The notes: generated by a model not told the origin, from the sequence alone. Counted from the stretch's first letter, positions 17,720-27,808 are shown. The stretch: DNA of 64,000 bases from Methylophaga sp. OBS1 (GCF_026319365.1 NZ_JAPDMS010000001.1:372977-436976); one strand, 5' to 3'. Numbers and translations: made by a program.

Positions 17720-18946
17720 ATGAAATTTTATTTTTTGATATTCACTTTTTTTATTCATACCACTGCTTTCGCTGCCGGCGGTCACGGCCACGGTCATGAT
17801 GACAGCGGGCATGAAGCACCACCGGAAGGTCCCCATGGCGGGCGTCTGCTGGAGAGTGACAGTTTGAACCTGGAACTCAGCATTTTTGAATCCGGTATTC
17901 CACCGGAGATGCGGGTTTATGCTTATCAGCCGGACGGTACAGCGATTGATCCTGAAAAGATTAATATGACCGTGACTTTAAACCGGACCGGCGGTGATCA
18001 GGATCTGATTGATTTTATGCCTGAATCCGATTATTTGCTGGGAGACCAGGAGGTTAGAGAGCCACATTCATTTGAAGTCGAGGTCACTGCCCGTTACCAG
18101 GATGAGGAGCATCACTGGCATTTTGAAAGTTATGAGGGCCGTGCAGAAATCACAGACAGATTGCTGGCCTTATCGGGCGTTATAACAGACACCGCCAGCC
18201 CGCAGACTTTGACAGTGACCAACACCGTCTACGGCATTATCAGTAAAGCCGAAGACCGGGTGTTTCATGTCCATGCGCCCTACCCCGGTATTGTCCAGTC
18301 GGTGCTGGTCAATACCGGTGACCAGGTTAAAAAAGGTCAGCGTCTGCTGACCGTGCTCAACCAGCAGACCCTGCAGACTTATGCCGTGACCAGCCCGGCT
18401 GCGGGTGAGGTGACGCTGCGTCCTGTTAAAAAAGGCGACCATAGCGATATGGGTACGCTGGTCGAAGTCAGTGACCTTTCCAAAGTCTGGGTAGAAATGT
18501 CGATGTTTCCCCAGGATATCGAGGCTATTTCCAAAGGCATGAAGGTCAGAGTCAGTGATCTTCATGACGAGCAAATGGCAGAAACTGAACTCGATTATCT
18601 CTCACCCCAGATGACCGGGGGGCATATTGCCCGTGCCAGGGCGACACTGGCCAATCCCGATGGCAACTGGCGGCCCGGTATGCATGTGATTGCCAGCGTT
18701 GTCACTGAACAACTCGAAGTGCCGCTGGCTGTCAAACGCTCAGCGCTGCAGACCTACCGTGACATGCCGGTGGTCTTTGCCCGTTTTGGCAATATCTTTG
18801 AAGTCAGGATGGTGCAGCTTGGCCGTCAGGATGAAGCGTATGTAGAAGTCACTGGGGGGCTGAAACCCGGCACCGACTATGTCATTGAAAACAGCTATCT
18901 GCTTAAGGCCGAAGTCCTGAAAGATGGCGCCAGCCACAGCCATTAG
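17720..18946 (+). CDS. czcB: CzcB-like RND periplasmic adaptor
   Basis: A 408-residue periplasmic adaptor with a signal peptide (about 1-19) and a His-rich, metal-binding N terminus (GGHGHGHDDSGH, about residues 20-31). It then carries a CzcB-type N-terminal beta domain, the lipoyl/hairpin region (HAPYPGIVQSVLVNTGDQVKKGQRLLTV in the middle) and a membrane-proximal domain. The short hairpin is normal for heavy-metal RND adaptors. The histidine cluster supports zinc, cobalt or cadmium binding. It sits between czcC and czcA with gaps of 5 and 9 bases. Confidence 0.9.
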   Translation: MKFYFLIFTFFIHTTAFAAGGHGHGHDDSGHEAPPEGPHGGRLLESDSLNLELSIFESGIPPEMRVYAYQPDGTAIDPEKINMTVTLNRTGGDQDLIDFMPESDYLLGDQEVREPHSFEVEVTARYQDEEHHWHFESYEGRAEITDRLLALSGVITDTASPQTLTVTNTVYGIISKAEDRVFHVHAPYPGIVQSVLVNTGDQVKKGQRLLTVLNQQTLQTYAVTSPAAGEVTLRPVKKGDHSDMGTLVEVSDLSKVWVEMSMFPQDIEAISKGMKVRVSDLHDEQMAETELDYLSPQMTGGHIARARATLANPDGNWRPGMHVIASVVTEQLEVPLAVKRSALQTYRDMPVVFARFGNIFEVRMVQLGRQDEAYVEVTGGLKPGTDYVIENSYLLKAEVLKDGASHSH

Positions 18947-18955
18947 GAGCGAACC

Positions 18956-21900
18956 ATGATTGATTCGATTATTCGCTTCGCGATAAATCAGCGTTGGCTG
19001 GTACTGGTGTTGACCCTGCTGATCGCCGGGCTGGGTGTTTACAACACTTATCAACTGCCCATTGATGCAGTACCGGATATCACCAATAAGCAGGTGCAAA
19101 TCAACACGGAGGTGCCTGGATATTCGCCACTGGAAGCGGAACAGCGTGTCACTTACCTGATTGAGACCGCTATGGCCGGTCTGCCGGATCTGCAATACAC
19201 CCGCTCCCTGTCACGCTATGGTCTGTCTCAAGTGACGGTGGTGTTTGAGGATGACACCGATATTTATCTGGGAAGACAACAGATTAGTGAGCGTCTGCAA
19301 TCCATACGCGGTCAATTACCCGCCGGTGCCGAGCCACAACTGGGGCCAGTCGCCAGTGGTCTCGGCGAAATTTTTACCTATGCAATCAGCGCTGAAGCAG
19401 ATGCGGTTAAAGAAAACGGTGAGCCCTACAACGCCGAAGATCTGAGAACCATCCAGGACTGGATCATCAGGCCGCAACTGGTCACGGTGCCTGGCATTAC
19501 CGAAATTAACAGTGTCGGTGGCTATGAGCGTGAGTACCAGGTTGCGCCGGACCCGGCAAAATTACTGGCTTACAAACTAACGCTGGCCGACGTGTCTCAG
19601 GCGCTGATGGAGAACAATCAAAATACCGGGGCCGGATATATAGAGCGTTATGGTGAGCAGTGGCTGGTTCGCTCGCCGGGACAGCTCAAAACCCTGGATG
19701 ACATTCGCAAAGTGGTGATTGCCAAGCGTGATGATATGCCCATCACTGTGGGCGATGTCGCTGAAGTGATGCTGGGCAAGCAACTTCGCACTGGTGCAGC
19801 GACCCAGAATGGTCAGGAGACCGTTTTGGGTACCGCTTTTATGCTGATTGGTGAAAACAGCCGGGTTGTGGCTGAAGCCGTGTCTGAGAAATTGGCGGCG
19901 GTTAACCGCAGCTTACCTGAGGGCGTCAAAGCCGAAGCGGTCTACAACCGCACCACCCTGGTCGAAGAGACTATCGCCACCGTACAGAAAAATTTGCTAG
20001 AGGGCGCCTTACTGGTCATCGTGGTGTTGTTTGCTCTGCTCGGCAACTTCCGGGCAGCCTTTATCACTGCCATGATCATCCCTTTGAGCATGTTGTTTGC
20101 GGTAACCGGCATGGTCAATAACCGGGTTTCGGGCAATCTGATGAGCCTGGGGGCGATCGACTTTGGTCTGATTGTCGATGGCGCGGTGATCGTGGTTGAA
20201 AATGGACTTCGCAGACTGGGATTGGCGCAGGAGCGACTTGGACGCTTATTGACCCTGCAGGAGCGCTTAAAGGAAGTCACAGAAAGCACGCGTGAAGTCT
20301 TTAATCCGGCAGTTTTCGGCGTCCTGATAATCATGCTGGTTTATTTGCCCCTGTTTGCACTGGGCGGGGTTGAAGCCAAGATGTTTGAGCCCATGGCATT
20401 TACCGTCATGGCGGCCCTCACCGGGGCATTAATCTTTGCTGTGACTTTTGTACCGGCGGCACTGGCGATTTTTGTCAGGGGTAAAGTGCGACACCGGGAA
20501 AATATTTTGATGCGCGGTGCACGTTTTGCCTACCGGCCTTTTCTGTCTCTGGCTATGCGTCTGCCGCTGGTAGTGACACTGTCTGCATTGATTTTCGTCA
20601 TCTGGACGGCCAGTCTGACCACGCGTATGGGCGCGGAATTTCTGCCTAAACTGGATGAAGGTGATATTGCCATGCATGCGCTGAGAATCAGCGGCACAGG
20701 CCTGGAACAATCTGTTGATATGCAGAACCAGCTGGAAAGCGTGATTCGTGAATTTGCACAGGTTGAGCGGGTGTTCTCAAAAATAGGTACCCCCGATATT
20801 GCCACTGATCCTATGCCACCCAATGTCGCGGATACCTATATCATTCTCAAGCAACGCAGTGCTTGGCCCGATCCGACTCAAACCAAGGCGGCGTTTCTGG
20901 ATGAGTTACGTCAGGCAGTTGAAGCTGTACCCGGCAATAAATACGAATTCACCCAGCCGATTGAGATGCGCTTCAATGAACTGATTGCGGGTGTAAGAGC
21001 GGATGTTGCTGTCAGGGTTTATGGCGATGATCTGGATGAGCTTAATCAAATCGGCGAATCAGCCATTAATATCATCAAGCGTGTTTCGGGGGCGGCCGAT
21101 GTCCGCATGGAGCCTATTACCGGTCTGCCGATGATCGCCATCGAACCTGATCGTGATCATCTCGCCCTCCTGGGCCTCACTATCAATGATATGCAGCAGA
21201 CTATTCAGACTGCGATTGGTGGCCGTGAGGTTGGTTTGATTTATGAGGGCGATAAACGCTTTGATCTGATTGTCAGGCTGGCCGATGAAAAGCGTGAAAA
21301 CATTGCGTACCTCTCAAAGCTTCCCGTAGCACTGCCAGATAGTGATGAGCCTGATTTGTCCTATGTGCCTCTGGGTGAAATTGCGACCATTAAGAGAGTT
21401 ATTGGTCCAAATCAAATCAATCGGGAAAATGGCAAACGGCATGTGCTGGTGTCGGCTAATGTCAACCAACGTGATTTGGCCTCCTTTATCAGTGATGTTC
21501 AAACGGCGATTAATGAGCAGTTATCGATGCCGGCGGGTTACTGGGTCGACTATGGCGGCACATTTGAACAATTGCAGTCCGCCACGCAGCGGCTATCAAT
21601 CGTGGTGCCGGTCACCCTGCTGTTGATTCTGGGCCTGTTGATTAGCGCCTTTCAATCACTTAGAGACGCGCTGCTGGTGTTTACCGGTATACCGTTGGCA
21701 CTAACCGGTGGTGTCTTGTCTCTGCTTTTCAGAGATATGCCGCTGTCGATTTCCGCAGCAGTCGGCTTTATTGCCCTGTCAGGCATTGCCGTGCTCAATG
21801 GTATTGTCATGCTGTCATTCATCCGCCAACTGCGTGCGAAAGGGGAAAACCTCTTGATAGCGGTAAGAAGTGGAGCGATGCAGCGTTTACGACCGGTTTT

Positions 21901-22096
21901 AATGACCGCATTAGTGGCCAGTCTCGGCTTCTTACCCATGGCGCTCAATACCGGTACAGGGGCTGAAGTACAGCGGCCTCTGGCCACCGTGGTCGTGGGG
22001 GGCATAATCTCGTCGACCTTACTCACGCTGGTCGTGTTACCGGCGCTGTATATTCTGGCTCATCGACGTGCTGAGCGTCGGTCGGCGCAGCCATAA
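18956..22096 (+). CDS. czcA: CzcA-type heavy-metal RND efflux pump
   Basis: A 1046-residue heavy-metal-efflux RND protein with twelve membrane segments and two large periplasmic loops. The TM4 motif DFGLIVDGAVIVVEN (about residue 400) places it with divalent-cation (Zn, Co, Cd) CzcA pumps. CusA copper/silver pumps instead have an AxGAMVDAA-type motif and methionine relays. It uses the proton gradient to move metal from periplasm or cytoplasm out through CzcC. It is the last gene of czcICBA. Which divalent metal is preferred cannot be told. Confidence 0.93.
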   Translation: MIDSIIRFAINQRWLVLVLTLLIAGLGVYNTYQLPIDAVPDITNKQVQINTEVPGYSPLEAEQRVTYLIETAMAGLPDLQYTRSLSRYGLSQVTVVFEDDTDIYLGRQQISERLQSIRGQLPAGAEPQLGPVASGLGEIFTYAISAEADAVKENGEPYNAEDLRTIQDWIIRPQLVTVPGITEINSVGGYEREYQVAPDPAKLLAYKLTLADVSQALMENNQNTGAGYIERYGEQWLVRSPGQLKTLDDIRKVVIAKRDDMPITVGDVAEVMLGKQLRTGAATQNGQETVLGTAFMLIGENSRVVAEAVSEKLAAVNRSLPEGVKAEAVYNRTTLVEETIATVQKNLLEGALLVIVVLFALLGNFRAAFITAMIIPLSMLFAVTGMVNNRVSGNLMSLGAIDFGLIVDGAVIVVENGLRRLGLAQERLGRLLTLQERLKEVTESTREVFNPAVFGVLIIMLVYLPLFALGGVEAKMFEPMAFTVMAALTGALIFAVTFVPAALAIFVRGKVRHRENILMRGARFAYRPFLSLAMRLPLVVTLSALIFVIWTASLTTRMGAEFLPKLDEGDIAMHALRISGTGLEQSVDMQNQLESVIREFAQVERVFSKIGTPDIATDPMPPNVADTYIILKQRSAWPDPTQTKAAFLDELRQAVEAVPGNKYEFTQPIEMRFNELIAGVRADVAVRVYGDDLDELNQIGESAINIIKRVSGAADVRMEPITGLPMIAIEPDRDHLALLGLTINDMQQTIQTAIGGREVGLIYEGDKRFDLIVRLADEKRENIAYLSKLPVALPDSDEPDLSYVPLGEIATIKRVIGPNQINRENGKRHVLVSANVNQRDLASFISDVQTAINEQLSMPAGYWVDYGGTFEQLQSATQRLSIVVPVTLLLILGLLISAFQSLRDALLVFTGIPLALTGGVLSLLFRDMPLSISAAVGFIALSGIAVLNGIVMLSFIRQLRAKGENLLIAVRSGAMQRLRPVLMTALVASLGFLPMALNTGTGAEVQRPLATVVVGGIISSTLLTLVVLPALYILAHRRAERRSAQP

Positions 22097-22296
22097 ATTG
22101 ACATCAGACCTGATACGGCATAAACGGAAAGGCGCGATCACAAAAAATTCATCAATCATCTCTATTCTGGATGAATATGGCTGTGTCATTCGTGCTTAAT
22201 TCAGCAATGAACGGTCAGATTGACATAATGCTATTCTGCAATGGCTAAACCGCTAATTCTGCCGTTTGAATGCCGGCTTTTATTTGAGAGGTCTCT

Positions 22297-22437
22297 ATGC
22301 GTAATCAAAATAAGATAGGTAAGTTGTCTGGCTGGATAGGTATCTGTTTTATGGCTTTTCTGCCGGGACTGGCATTAGCAGAAAGTGCCCATGCCAACAT
22401 CGTCGATACCTTTGTGGCCCTGTCAGGTGGTCCATGA
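22297..22437 (+). pseudogene. Frameshifted signal-peptide start of the SrpA-type catalase gene
   Basis: ATG at 22297, 5 bases after GAGAGG, opens a 46-codon frame. It encodes a typical signal peptide (hydrophobic GWIGICFMAFLPGLALA, cleavage near ALA-ES) and then VDTFVALSGG before TGA at 22435. The catalase domain continues directly in another frame (HEGERVNHAEG from about 22431). One missing base around 22424-22432 would join the two into a protein of about 332 residues. This may be a real mutation or a sequencing error. Confidence 0.75.
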
Positions 22438-23293
22438 AGGTGAGCGGGTTAATCACGCAGAGGGCATTGTGGCTGAAGGCATTTTTACGCCATCGTCTCA
22501 GGCCAGCCAGATCACCACAGCACCCCATTTCCAAAAAACGCCCACTGATGTTGTCGTCAGGTTTTCAAATGCGACCGGTGTCCCGCAAATTCATGATGCG
22601 TCTGGCGAAGCTTTTCCCAAGGGGATGGCTATTCGTTTTTTACTCGAAGACGGGGATGAGACTGATATGGTGTTGTTATCCGTCAATCGATTCCCGGTCA
22701 GTACGCCGGAAAAATTTCTTGAGTTACTGACAGCGATTAAAGCATCCCGTGACAGTGATGCCACCCCTTCGCCGATTGCCCGCTTTCTTGAAAACAATCC
22801 CAGTGCCAAACGCTTTGTTGAACTGGACAAACCCGCACCAGAAAGCTTTACCACACAAAACTATCATGGTCTGAATGCCCTTATTTTCACTAATGCTGAT
22901 GGTGAGCGCGTTTACGGGCGTTATCTGGTAGAGCCGGTTAATGGTTCACAGTTTCTGGATAGAGACGCACGCGAATCGGCAGCGCCGGATTATCTCTCCA
23001 CTGAATTAAAAAGCCGGCTTGAACAAGGCAAAGCCGTGATGACAATCTCGCTACAGATTGCGAGTGAGGACGATATTAAAAATGATCCTACCGTGGTCTG
23101 GCCGGAAGAAAGACAAATCATCGAACTGGGTACACTTGAAATTCAGAACATCATGGACAATGGCGCTGAATATGCCAAAAACACCCTGTTCAATCCGCTG
23201 GCATTGACCGATGGCATCTCGGCTTCTGATGATCCGGTTTTACTTGCAAGACCCACGGCTTACGCGCTCAGTTTTCAAAAACGGGCAGACTGA
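22385..23293 (+). CDS. SrpA-like catalase-family heme peroxidase (N terminus frameshifted)
   Basis: The frame encodes a small catalase-family protein of the SrpA type. The catalytic histidine lies in RVNHAEGIV, followed by VVVRFSNATG, GMAIRFLL, the NRFPV segment, NYHGLNAL, and near the end RPTAYALSFQKR with the heme-ligand tyrosine. The first 15 or so residues from the ATG at 22385 are out-of-frame translation of the true leader, so this product would lack its signal peptide and stay in the cytoplasm. Family members are periplasmic peroxidases with low catalase activity. A terminator follows. Confidence 0.85.
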   Translation: MPMPTSSIPLWPCQVVHEGERVNHAEGIVAEGIFTPSSQASQITTAPHFQKTPTDVVVRFSNATGVPQIHDASGEAFPKGMAIRFLLEDGDETDMVLLSVNRFPVSTPEKFLELLTAIKASRDSDATPSPIARFLENNPSAKRFVELDKPAPESFTTQNYHGLNALIFTNADGERVYGRYLVEPVNGSQFLDRDARESAAPDYLSTELKSRLEQGKAVMTISLQIASEDDIKNDPTVVWPEERQIIELGTLEIQNIMDNGAEYAKNTLFNPLALTDGISASDDPVLLARPTAYALSFQKRAD

Positions 23294-23313
23294 ACGCCAG
23301 CACCGCATCGATA

Positions 23314-23343
23314 AAAAAATGCGGGTTAAAGCCCGCATTTTTT
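23314..23343. terminator. Bidirectional rho-independent terminator
   Basis: A 12-bp stem AAAAAATGCGGG / CCCGCATTTTTT with a TTAAAG loop. The stem itself supplies an A-run and a T-run, so it can work on both strands. It lies 20 bases after the catalase stop. Confidence 0.92.
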
Positions 23344-23489
23344 GTTTCAGTCCTGCTGTGGATTACGTACCCAATTTTCGGATATGAACAATTGATAGTC
23401 CACTGATAACATTACGACAAGCGTACTTATCCATAAAGCCTTATCCCTGACACTTGAGCTTTCGCTCATAAGCCGCATGGACATTTGAT

Positions 23490-24827
23490 TTGCAGCGAGC
23501 GCAACGATTTAAGACCTTTCAATTTGTCGAGCCTGGTTCTCCTGAATCACGGGGGCGGCGCAGGCGTTTACGTGCCTGTCAGGAATGTGACTGGGTAGTG
23601 GCCTTACCGGCACTCAAGCCCAATCAGCTTGCCACATGTCCCCGTTGTCATCACACGCTGGCGCGACGACATTTCCGCCCGGCGCAACGCAGTATGGCGC
23701 TGGCCATCAGTGCCTTAATTGCGTTAATGCTGGCGGTCTATTTTCCTTTTGTCAGTTTTCATGCGCTGGGCATCGGTCAGAAAATTCAGCTCAGCCAGAC
23801 AGCCACGCAGTTACTGAGTTTTGAACAGCCATTGATGGCCATTCTGGTGTCATTGACTATCGTGATTTTGCCGGCGTTGTACCTGCTAGCAGTGATCTGG
23901 TTGCAAAGCGGTTTGCTGCGGGGGAAACCACAGCCAATGAGTCGGGTTATTGCCCGATCTTTGAAACATTTGCATCCTTGGATGATGGCGGATGTGTTCA
24001 TCATCGGCGCGCTGGTCAGCCTGTTTAAGCTGTCTGGGTCCGCTGATGTGACGCTCGGGGCTGGCTTCTGGGCCTTTTGCAGCTTTGCCATTTTGCTGCT
24101 GATGACGACCCGATCGGTTGATGATGACTGGTTGTGGTTTTCGATTGCCGGCGAACCACCGGCACCCGAGGGAACACAAACCGGAATAACAGCGGCCTCA
24201 CAACAGCTGACCGGCTGCAGCACCTGTGGCCTGTTGCAGAGACTGCCGAATCAGGGACAGGCTCACTGCGAACGCTGTGGTGAGCGACTACGCCCCCGGC
24301 TCCCCCACTCCCTGCAGCGCACCTGGGCCTTATTGCTCACCGCCTGTGTGCTCTATGTGCCGGCCAACGTCTACCCGATTATGCATAGTACCCGGCTGGG
24401 ACAGACGCAGCCACAGACGATTATTGGTGGTGTTGTCGACCTGATCAATGGTGGCTCCTGGCCGATTGCCCTGATCATCTTCACCGCCAGTATTATCGTC
24501 CCGGTAGGCAAAATACTGGCTCTGGGCTGGCTGTGTCTTCGTGTTGGCAAAAGCAGTGAGATGACGTATCGCAGTCGTATCAGACTCTACCGTGTTGTGG
24601 AGTTTATCGGTCGCTGGTCCATGGTCGATGTGTTTGTCGTCGCCATCCTGGTCGCGCTGATTCGTGCCGGCAACCTGATGTCCATCACACCCGGTCCGGC
24701 TGCACTGGCCTTTGCCCTGGTGGTAATATTGACTATGCTGGCTGCCATTTGTTTTGACCCGAGACTGATTTGGGATCAATCCACTGAACACAGAAACCAC
24801 GCTTTCAAGGACCCACTGCATGAGTGA
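23490..24827 (+). CDS. pqiA: PqiA-like intermembrane transport protein
   Basis: A 445-residue inner-membrane protein with two tandem PqiA domains. Each has a zinc-ribbon-like cysteine pair set (CQECDW ... CPRCHH near residues 31-51, and CSTCGL ... CERCG near 248-268) followed by four membrane helices. The only available start is TTG at 23490, since an in-frame stop lies 18 bases upstream and the next methionine is well inside the protein. PqiA works with PqiB and PqiC in lipid transport across the periplasm. The stop overlaps pqiB by 8 bases. Confidence 0.9.
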   Translation: MQRAQRFKTFQFVEPGSPESRGRRRRLRACQECDWVVALPALKPNQLATCPRCHHTLARRHFRPAQRSMALAISALIALMLAVYFPFVSFHALGIGQKIQLSQTATQLLSFEQPLMAILVSLTIVILPALYLLAVIWLQSGLLRGKPQPMSRVIARSLKHLHPWMMADVFIIGALVSLFKLSGSADVTLGAGFWAFCSFAILLLMTTRSVDDDWLWFSIAGEPPAPEGTQTGITAASQQLTGCSTCGLLQRLPNQGQAHCERCGERLRPRLPHSLQRTWALLLTACVLYVPANVYPIMHSTRLGQTQPQTIIGGVVDLINGGSWPIALIIFTASIIVPVGKILALGWLCLRVGKSSEMTYRSRIRLYRVVEFIGRWSMVDVFVVAILVALIRAGNLMSITPGPAALAFALVVILTMLAAICFDPRLIWDQSTEHRNHAFKDPLHE

Positions 24828-26490
24828 AAACGGTTCAACCGACCAGCCACACAACAGCGATTTACACAAAGCGACGACTGTCAGGGCCTCACGATTATCG
24901 CCTATCTGGATCATTCCTGTTGTGGCAGCCCTGATAGGTGCCTGGCTGGTTGTCGACAACTATCTACACACCGGTCCGTTGATCACCCTGACTATCTCCA
25001 ACGCTGAAGGCATTGAGGCCGGTAAAACCCGAATCAAGACCCGCAATGTTGATATCGGCCAGGTTGAAGAAGTGAAATTATCCGATGATCTCAGTCAGGC
25101 CCTGGTGATGGCCCGCATCAACCACGATGCCGAGGAAGTGCTGGTTGAAGATACCCGCTTCTGGGTTGTGAAACCCCGTATCAGCCGTGAGGGCATCAGT
25201 GGTTTCGGCACCGTGTTGTCCGGTGCTTATATCCAACTGCATCCCGGCCAGTCACAGAAACAACGGCGAAAATTTGAGGTACTTGAGCAGCCACCGGTGG
25301 CGTTGGATGGCAATGAAGGGATCCGAATCAAGCTGGTCAGTCAACTGGGAAATTCTCTGCGGGTGGGCGACCCGGTGACGTATCAGGGTTACACCGTGGG
25401 ACGTGTTGAGAGTGCCGAGTTTGATGAGGCCGCCCTGCAGGTCAATCACCAATTGTTTATAGAGCAGCCCTATGATGCCCTGATTAACGCTAATACCCGA
25501 TTCTGGTCTGCCAAAGGTGTCAACCTGGAGTTGAGCTCCACCGGATTTGAGGTCAATATCGCTTCACTGGAAGCCCTGTTGAGCGGTGGCGTGACTTTCG
25601 GCATTCTGGAAGACTTGCCGGCAGGCCCTGTAGAACAGGAGCAGGTTTTTCAACTATTCCCGGACGAAGAAAAAGCCCGTCAGGGACTGTTCAGCGATTC
25701 ACTGGAGTATGTGCTGCTGGTGGAAGACACGGTGCGCGGTCTCAGTGAAGGCGCACCGGTGGAATTTCGTGGTCTTCGTGTTGGCACGGTCAAGGAAGTA
25801 CCCTGGCGCTTTACCTCACCGGAACGACGTATTCGTGAAAACTTTGCCATCCCGGTATTGATCAGTATTGAGCCGCAGCGTCTTGGTGGTCAGGAAAAAG
25901 TCGACCTGGCGTCCTGGCGTGAAAGATTGAAAAACATCGTGGAGAATGGCCTGCATGCCACGCTGAAATCCGGCAATTTGCTTACTGGAGCCTTATTTGT
26001 TGATCTCAACTTTCAGCGTGACCAAGACGAAAACAGGAAGCTGGAAACCTTTGAGAAACGGCTTGTGATCCCCACTACCCCGACAGGGCTGGCGCAAATT
26101 GAGCTGAAGGTATCCAGTCTGCTGGATAAACTCAATGCACTGCAGATCGAGCCAATCATGAAAGGGATGGACAATAATATGCAGCAGTCCGAATCCCTGT
26201 TGCGGGAAGTCCGCAGTCTTACTGCCAGCGTTAAGGATTTGCTGGATAATCCGGAAATTCAGCAGGTCCCGACCAATATCAATCAGACTTTGACTGAGCT
26301 GCGAAAAGCCATTGAAGGCCTGTCACCGGAGTCGCAGACCTACCAGGAACTGAACCAAACACTGCAAACCCTGGAAACCCTGCTGCGGGACCTGCAACCT
26401 CTGGCACGAACCCTGGGTGAGCAGCCTAATGCCTTGATTTTTAATCCACCGGCGACTAATGACCCACAGCCACCGGCAGCCACACCCTAA
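24820..26490 (+). CDS. pqiB: PqiB, MCE-domain lipid transport protein
   Basis: A 556-residue protein with one N-terminal membrane anchor (about 28-47: PIWIIPVVAALIGAWLVV) followed by three MCE domains (about 55-150, 170-270, 290-400) and a long C-terminal helical region (about 430-540) rich in Leu and Gln. E. coli PqiB of the same layout forms a hexameric tube that spans the periplasm. The start overlaps the end of pqiA, and pqiC follows after a gap of about 20 bases, so the three are one operon. Confidence 0.93.
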   Translation: MSENGSTDQPHNSDLHKATTVRASRLSPIWIIPVVAALIGAWLVVDNYLHTGPLITLTISNAEGIEAGKTRIKTRNVDIGQVEEVKLSDDLSQALVMARINHDAEEVLVEDTRFWVVKPRISREGISGFGTVLSGAYIQLHPGQSQKQRRKFEVLEQPPVALDGNEGIRIKLVSQLGNSLRVGDPVTYQGYTVGRVESAEFDEAALQVNHQLFIEQPYDALINANTRFWSAKGVNLELSSTGFEVNIASLEALLSGGVTFGILEDLPAGPVEQEQVFQLFPDEEKARQGLFSDSLEYVLLVEDTVRGLSEGAPVEFRGLRVGTVKEVPWRFTSPERRIRENFAIPVLISIEPQRLGGQEKVDLASWRERLKNIVENGLHATLKSGNLLTGALFVDLNFQRDQDENRKLETFEKRLVIPTTPTGLAQIELKVSSLLDKLNALQIEPIMKGMDNNMQQSESLLREVRSLTASVKDLLDNPEIQQVPTNINQTLTELRKAIEGLSPESQTYQELNQTLQTLETLLRDLQPLARTLGEQPNALIFNPPATNDPQPPAATP

Positions 26491-26511
26491 TCAGGAATCG
26501 ATTTTACTGTG

Positions 26512-27081
26512 ATGACACCGAAAACTTATCTAAGCGTTTTGTTCATTCTGCTATTGTCGGCCTGTGCCAAGCCGACTATGGACAAGCAACATTATTTCCT
26601 GCCGGGACCGAGCGGCGAGATTGAGTCAGCCGATAAGCCGGGGAAAATGCAATTGCTGCAAATCAGTGACGTACAGTTGGCTGACTTTCTGAATAAATCG
26701 GGACTGGTGTTGCAACTGGACGACATTACCCTGAATCAGGCAAAAAACCATGTCTGGGCTGAAGATCTACGCCGGCAAATCAACCGTGGTCTGCAGGCAC
26801 GTCTGAATCTTCAGTCACAGCCCTACACAGTGGTAAGACCTCAGACTCCGGCTGATTTACGTTTATCTATCGATATTCATGGATTTCATGGCCGCTATGA
26901 TGGTCTGGCGTTGACCAGCGGACAATGGCAACTGAAAAATCAACAAGGTGAAATCCAGCACATCCAGCGCTTTGAGATGGAGACAGCACTCAAGGAGTCA
27001 GGTTACCCAGCGCTGGTCAGAGCGCTGGGGCAGAATCTCGATAAACTGTCGCAGCAGATTGCAGACTATCTGCAACCCTAG
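26512..27081 (+). CDS. pqiC: PqiC outer-membrane lipoprotein
   Basis: A lipoprotein of about 189 residues (PqiC/YmbA family). The signal peptide ends in a lipobox LLSAC with the lipidated cysteine near residue 18. The mature part has the family pattern of a YMBA/ABC-type auxiliary domain (VWAEDLRRQINRGLQARL and VVRPQTPADLRLSIDI). It should anchor the tip of the PqiB tube at the outer membrane. GTG at 26509 directly precedes the chosen ATG. It ends 32 bases from the convergent MlaC-like gene. Confidence 0.88.
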   Translation: MTPKTYLSVLFILLLSACAKPTMDKQHYFLPGPSGEIESADKPGKMQLLQISDVQLADFLNKSGLVLQLDDITLNQAKNHVWAEDLRRQINRGLQARLNLQSQPYTVVRPQTPADLRLSIDIHGFHGRYDGLALTSGQWQLKNQQGEIQHIQRFEMETALKESGYPALVRALGQNLDKLSQQIADYLQP

Positions 27082-27113
27082 CGGTTGCCAGGATATGCGT
27101 GTTAAGCACCTTA

Positions 27114-27764
27114 TTACAGCTCGTCGACACCCTTGATTTCATCCGCTGACCAGTTATTTATCGCTGCTTCGACGCTGCCATGTCGACTGACAGCACCATC
27201 AAACTGGTTCATATACACCATACCCAGGTTGACCCCGTCGAGAATAATATTGTGCACCTGCCAGGCTTGGCTGCTGTCTTTTCGGCCCAGGGCATAATCA
27301 ATTGAATAAATTCGGTTGTTGCCTGCTTCTGCCTTCATTTTGATATAGGTCCGGTTATCACGCTGCGGATTGAAATCCGCCGGCAGGGGCTGGACTTCGA
27401 TACTTTTGACTTCAAAGGTTTGAAAGCTTTTCATGTAGAGCTTTGACAGGCTGCGCTTAAAGGCCTCCGAAAAGGCTTGCTTCTGTTCCTGTGTCGCTGC
27501 TTTGCCGTGCTTGCCCATGACCCCGCGAGCAATGGCATCAAAATCCACAATCGGTTCCAGTACCTGAAACAGATCATCCGCCATCTCCTGCGTCATCTGG
27601 CCTTCGTCGAGCGTCTGGTGCTCTTTGATAATATCCAGTACTTCAGTCGTGGATGCCTGGATGATGTCTCTCGGGTTGTTATGACCCTGCTCTGCGCTGA
27701 CAGTGAACGCAAAGAAAAGCAGGTATGTCGCTAAAATCCAATGGAAAAACGTGCTGTGTTGCAT
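27114..27764 (-). CDS. MlaC/Ttg2D-like periplasmic lipid-binding protein
   Basis: A protein of about 216 residues with a signal peptide (ILATYLLFFAFTVSA) and the MlaC/Ttg2 fold. Recognisable segments are LFQVLEPIVDFDAIARGVMGKHGKAAT, AFSEAFKRSLSKLYMKSF, and the C-terminal WQVHNIILDGVNLGMVYMNQFDGAV. I chose the ATG at 27764, with AGGGAT upstream, over a TTG 36 bases further up. It follows an RND gene by about 45 bases in the same direction. That pairing is the one seen for HpnM with HpnN in hopanoid transport, so a lipid substrate is likely. No hopanoid genes are nearby. Confidence 0.85.
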   Translation of the reverse strand: MQHSTFFHWILATYLLFFAFTVSAEQGHNNPRDIIQASTTEVLDIIKEHQTLDEGQMTQEMADDLFQVLEPIVDFDAIARGVMGKHGKAATQEQKQAFSEAFKRSLSKLYMKSFQTFEVKSIEVQPLPADFNPQRDNRTYIKMKAEAGNNRIYSIDYALGRKDSSQAWQVHNIILDGVNLGMVYMNQFDGAVSRHGSVEAAINNWSADEIKGVDEL

Positions 27765-27808
27765 AAGTAAGGTATCCCTTTTCCGTAGTTGGTATTTCAA
27801 TGAATGAG

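Noticed and set aside
22220..22249. TTGACA before the catalase gene as a -35 element
   Set aside because: TTGACA at 22220-22225 is perfect, but no acceptable -10 lies at 16-18 bases.
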